Of a stretch of 7,163 nucleotides of DNA, positions 5,375 to 7,163 are shown piece by piece (the first letter of the stretch is position 1; each line of letters starts with the position of its first letter). A program made the position numbers and the translations under genes. The DNA comes from JAYZDB01 sp036338025 (GTDB taxonomy: Bacteria > Planctomycetota > UBA1135 > UBA2386): assembly GCA_036338025.1 (NCBI GenBank), contig JAYZDB010000197.1:1-7163 (forward strand). Direction: 5' to 3'. Below the pieces are notes generated by a model. It searched no databases. It saw only the letters and a list, made by a program, of their open reading frames with translations, and was not told where the DNA came from.

Positions 5375-7163
5375 CTACCTGACGATAGTCACCTTGACCG
5401 TGTTCGAGATGAACCCCAAGCCGCTCGGTGCTGCAGGGCTGTGCGCCACAAACGCAGTGTACATTTCCAGCCCGACCAACCCGGGCAAGTTCGGGACCAC
5501 AATCGCCGCTGCTCCTCCACCCTGGGCGTTGAGTCTCCCGAGGTAATGTCGGAACGTCGCGGGCGCTCCGCCCTGCGCTGACAATATGAGGATGGGATCC
5601 ATACCGAGGCGTACGAAGCGGGTATCGAGTGGATAGACCCCTTCCGTAATGGAAGTAGCGACGATGTAGGCACGGTTCTCGCTGCCCTTCGCCCGGAGCG
5701 TGAAATCGGCGGTCTCGCCGAGGCGGACGAACGCGGGAGCCGTGGACCCCTCCACGAGCAACACCTGTTCGTGCTTCTCAATCGGGCCATAGTTGAAGAG
5801 GGCATTGCGTTTCAATGCCGGATAGTCCGGCGCGTAGAGGGGACTGCGAAAGACCGGCGTGCCGCGAGGTCCAAACGTCTCCGCTGGAACCGTGCCCTGC
5901 GTGAGAGGCCCCGTCACCGTTACCGGATTGCGAAACAGCCATACCACATCCTGCGCAGGCGTGACCTCAAGCGAGAGCCCCTGGGTGCCGGCGCAAATGA
6001 AAGTGTTGCCGTTGGGAAGCCGTTGTGCTCCGGAGACGAACGCTGAGTAGAAGGACCCACGCGGTTTCCCCTGGAACGACCAGATCGGGCCAGCAGGTCC
6101 GTACGCAGCGCCCGGCCGGGCGTAGGTCCCCCTGCTCGTGCGAGGTGGCAGGACAATCTCGTCAACCGACGAGAAGTCACCATTTGGCCGGTTGTCACCG
6201 TTGTTGAAGATCAGCACATTGCCGGCACCGGGCAGCCCCTTGGGAATCCAGTGCGCATCATGCTGGCGGTAGAGAGTGCGTGCAGCCGCACCACCTGCGC
6301 GGTACGTCGCGGGGTTTCCCCACCTGTAGAGAAGGTCGCCGCCCATTCCGCTCCGACCGCCAGAGTGACCCCTGGCCTGCTGGGTCGTCGGACTGTGGTC
6401 GATGATCCAGATCTCGTCGAACGTTCGCACGCTGATCATGATCTGATCGAGGGCAGGGTTGTAGTCGAGAGAGTTGGCATGCTGCCAATCGGCGGTGCTG
6501 TCTATCGCATAGTTGACATCAATGAGTTCAGGGTGCTGAGCTACCGGTCCAGAGTTCTTCTTTGACGCATCGAAGTCCTGGATGATGTGATCCCATGAAT
6601 GCCATTCCCAGACGATCCTGCCGCCGTTCGAGTGGGGATCGATCTCGATGATGGACTCTGGCCAGATCCAACCCTGCGAGATCAGGGCCGGATCACGCCC
6701 GGCGGCGATCGCGTCGGCTTCACTGATTCGTTGCCAGGCGAGAATCAGGATGTTGCCGTTGGGTAGCACCTCGACGTCGTGATGGGCGCAGTGGTTCGAG
6801 TCTGAGTCTTTGTATTCCCACACCGTGTGACCCAGCCAATCCAACTCCTCCAAGATCCCCCCAGATCCACCAGCGACAAAATTCGCGTTGCCAACGCGTC
6901 CCGCTCGAAGAAGGCGGCCGTTGGGTTGGAGGTACGCTACCGCTCCCGGGATGTAGTCACTGGTCCAGCTGTTTGCGACGCGTCCGCGGCGGTCAATGAG
7001 ATAGGTGAACTTCGATCCTAAGGGGTTGTGGAGCGAATAGCCGGGCGTGGAGGATTCGCTGGAGTGCATGTGACCGACCGTGCGCTTCACCCTTGGCCCG
7101 GAATATTCGATCACGTAACCCCGCAGCTTGCTGCTACCGGGTGAATCCGCCCAGGTGGCTTCG
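5375..7163 (-). CDS. Arylsulfotransferase (ASST)-family beta-propeller protein, 5' end outside window
   Basis: The frame is open from the right edge to TAG 5377-5375 and gives 595 residues. A GTG at 7114 (residue 17) could start translation, but the 16 codons before it read as protein and continue off the window. From about residue 29 the sequence fits the arylsulfotransferase family (PF05935): TVGHMHSSESSTPGYSL and TYLIDRRGRVANSW, then repeated propeller-blade motifs. These include HHDVEVLPNGNILILAW (about 127-143), HANSLDYNP, a VRTFDEIWIIDHS segment, QHDAHWIP (about 300-307) and RLPNGNTFICAG (about 381-392). The conserved His residues are candidates for the active site. Residues about 465-595 form a separate beta-rich tail ending PNLPGLVGLEMYTAFVAHSP and SNTVKVTIV, a C-terminal domain I associate with planctomycete exported proteins. 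ASST enzymes move sulfate between phenolic compounds; whether this one does is not shown. A sorting or structural role is the alternative. Confidence 0.85.
   Translation of the reverse strand, partial: EATWADSPGSSKLRGYVIEYSGPRVKRTVGHMHSSESSTPGYSLHNPLGSKFTYLIDRRGRVANSWTSDYIPGAVAYLQPNGRLLRAGRVGNANFVAGGSGGILEELDWLGHTVWEYKDSDSNHCAHHDVEVLPNGNILILAWQRISEADAIAAGRDPALISQGWIWPESIIEIDPHSNGGRIVWEWHSWDHIIQDFDASKKNSGPVAQHPELIDVNYAIDSTADWQHANSLDYNPALDQIMISVRTFDEIWIIDHSPTTQQARGHSGGRSGMGGDLLYRWGNPATYRAGGAAARTLYRQHDAHWIPKGLPGAGNVLIFNNGDNRPNGDFSSVDEIVLPPRTSRGTYARPGAAYGPAGPIWSFQGKPRGSFYSAFVSGAQRLPNGNTFICAGTQGLSLEVTPAQDVVWLFRNPVTVTGPLTQGTVPAETFGPRGTPVFRSPLYAPDYPALKRNALFNYGPIEKHEQVLLVEGSTAPAFVRLGETADFTLRAKGSENRAYIVATSITEGVYPLDTRFVRLGMDPILILSAQGGAPATFRHYLGRLNAQGGGAAAIVVPNLPGLVGLEMYTAFVAHSPAAPSGLGFISNTVKVTIVR

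Overview
The window looks like chromosomal DNA from a high-GC bacterium, most likely a planctomycete. This rests on protein style alone: a large exported protein with a coiled coil, a transglutaminase-like core and a C-terminal beta-sandwich; an arylsulfotransferase-type beta-propeller protein with a C-terminal beta domain of a kind I associate with Planctomycetota; and an exported thioredoxin-like protein of a type I recall from the same phylum. No rRNA, tRNA, CRISPR array, transposase or integrase gene is visible.

Layout. Positions 2-472 (+) hold the 3' end of a gene that enters from the left edge. It converges on a 716-codon minus-strand gene (544-2694) for an exported coiled-coil/transglutaminase-like protein. 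A structured non-coding stretch (2695-2881) follows, then a small minus-strand cupin gene (2882-3241). A short divergent spacer separates the cupin from a plus-strand gene at 3344-4372. Two small minus-strand lipoprotein genes come next: a BamE/SmpA-like one (4416-4724) and a MORN-like-repeat one (4839-5180). The right end is a minus-strand arylsulfotransferase-family gene (5375-7163) whose 5' end lies outside the window.

The main discovery is the gene at 3344-4372. A standard reading splits it into a 77-residue and a 259-residue ORF. Both are in the same frame, separated only by one TGA at 3575-3577. Read through, they give one 342-residue exported thioredoxin-like protein with the redox motif Sec78-Pro-Pro-Cys81 and a cis-Pro at about residue 129. 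Starting 16 nt after the TGA is a perfect 8-bp stem capped by a GGTCT loop, which fits a bacterial SECIS element. I read this as a genuine selenoprotein, which implies that the host has the SelA/B/C/D machinery.

The three small minus-strand genes and their spacers look lower in GC than their neighbours, and a shared motif (TTCGATGTGGG-like) sits at or near three minus-strand 3' ends. They may be accessory, horizontally moved units, but I found no convincing attC sites. No operon joins the main genes. Their common theme is the cell envelope or periplasm: four of the six full or nearly full genes encode proteins with signal peptides or lipoboxes.
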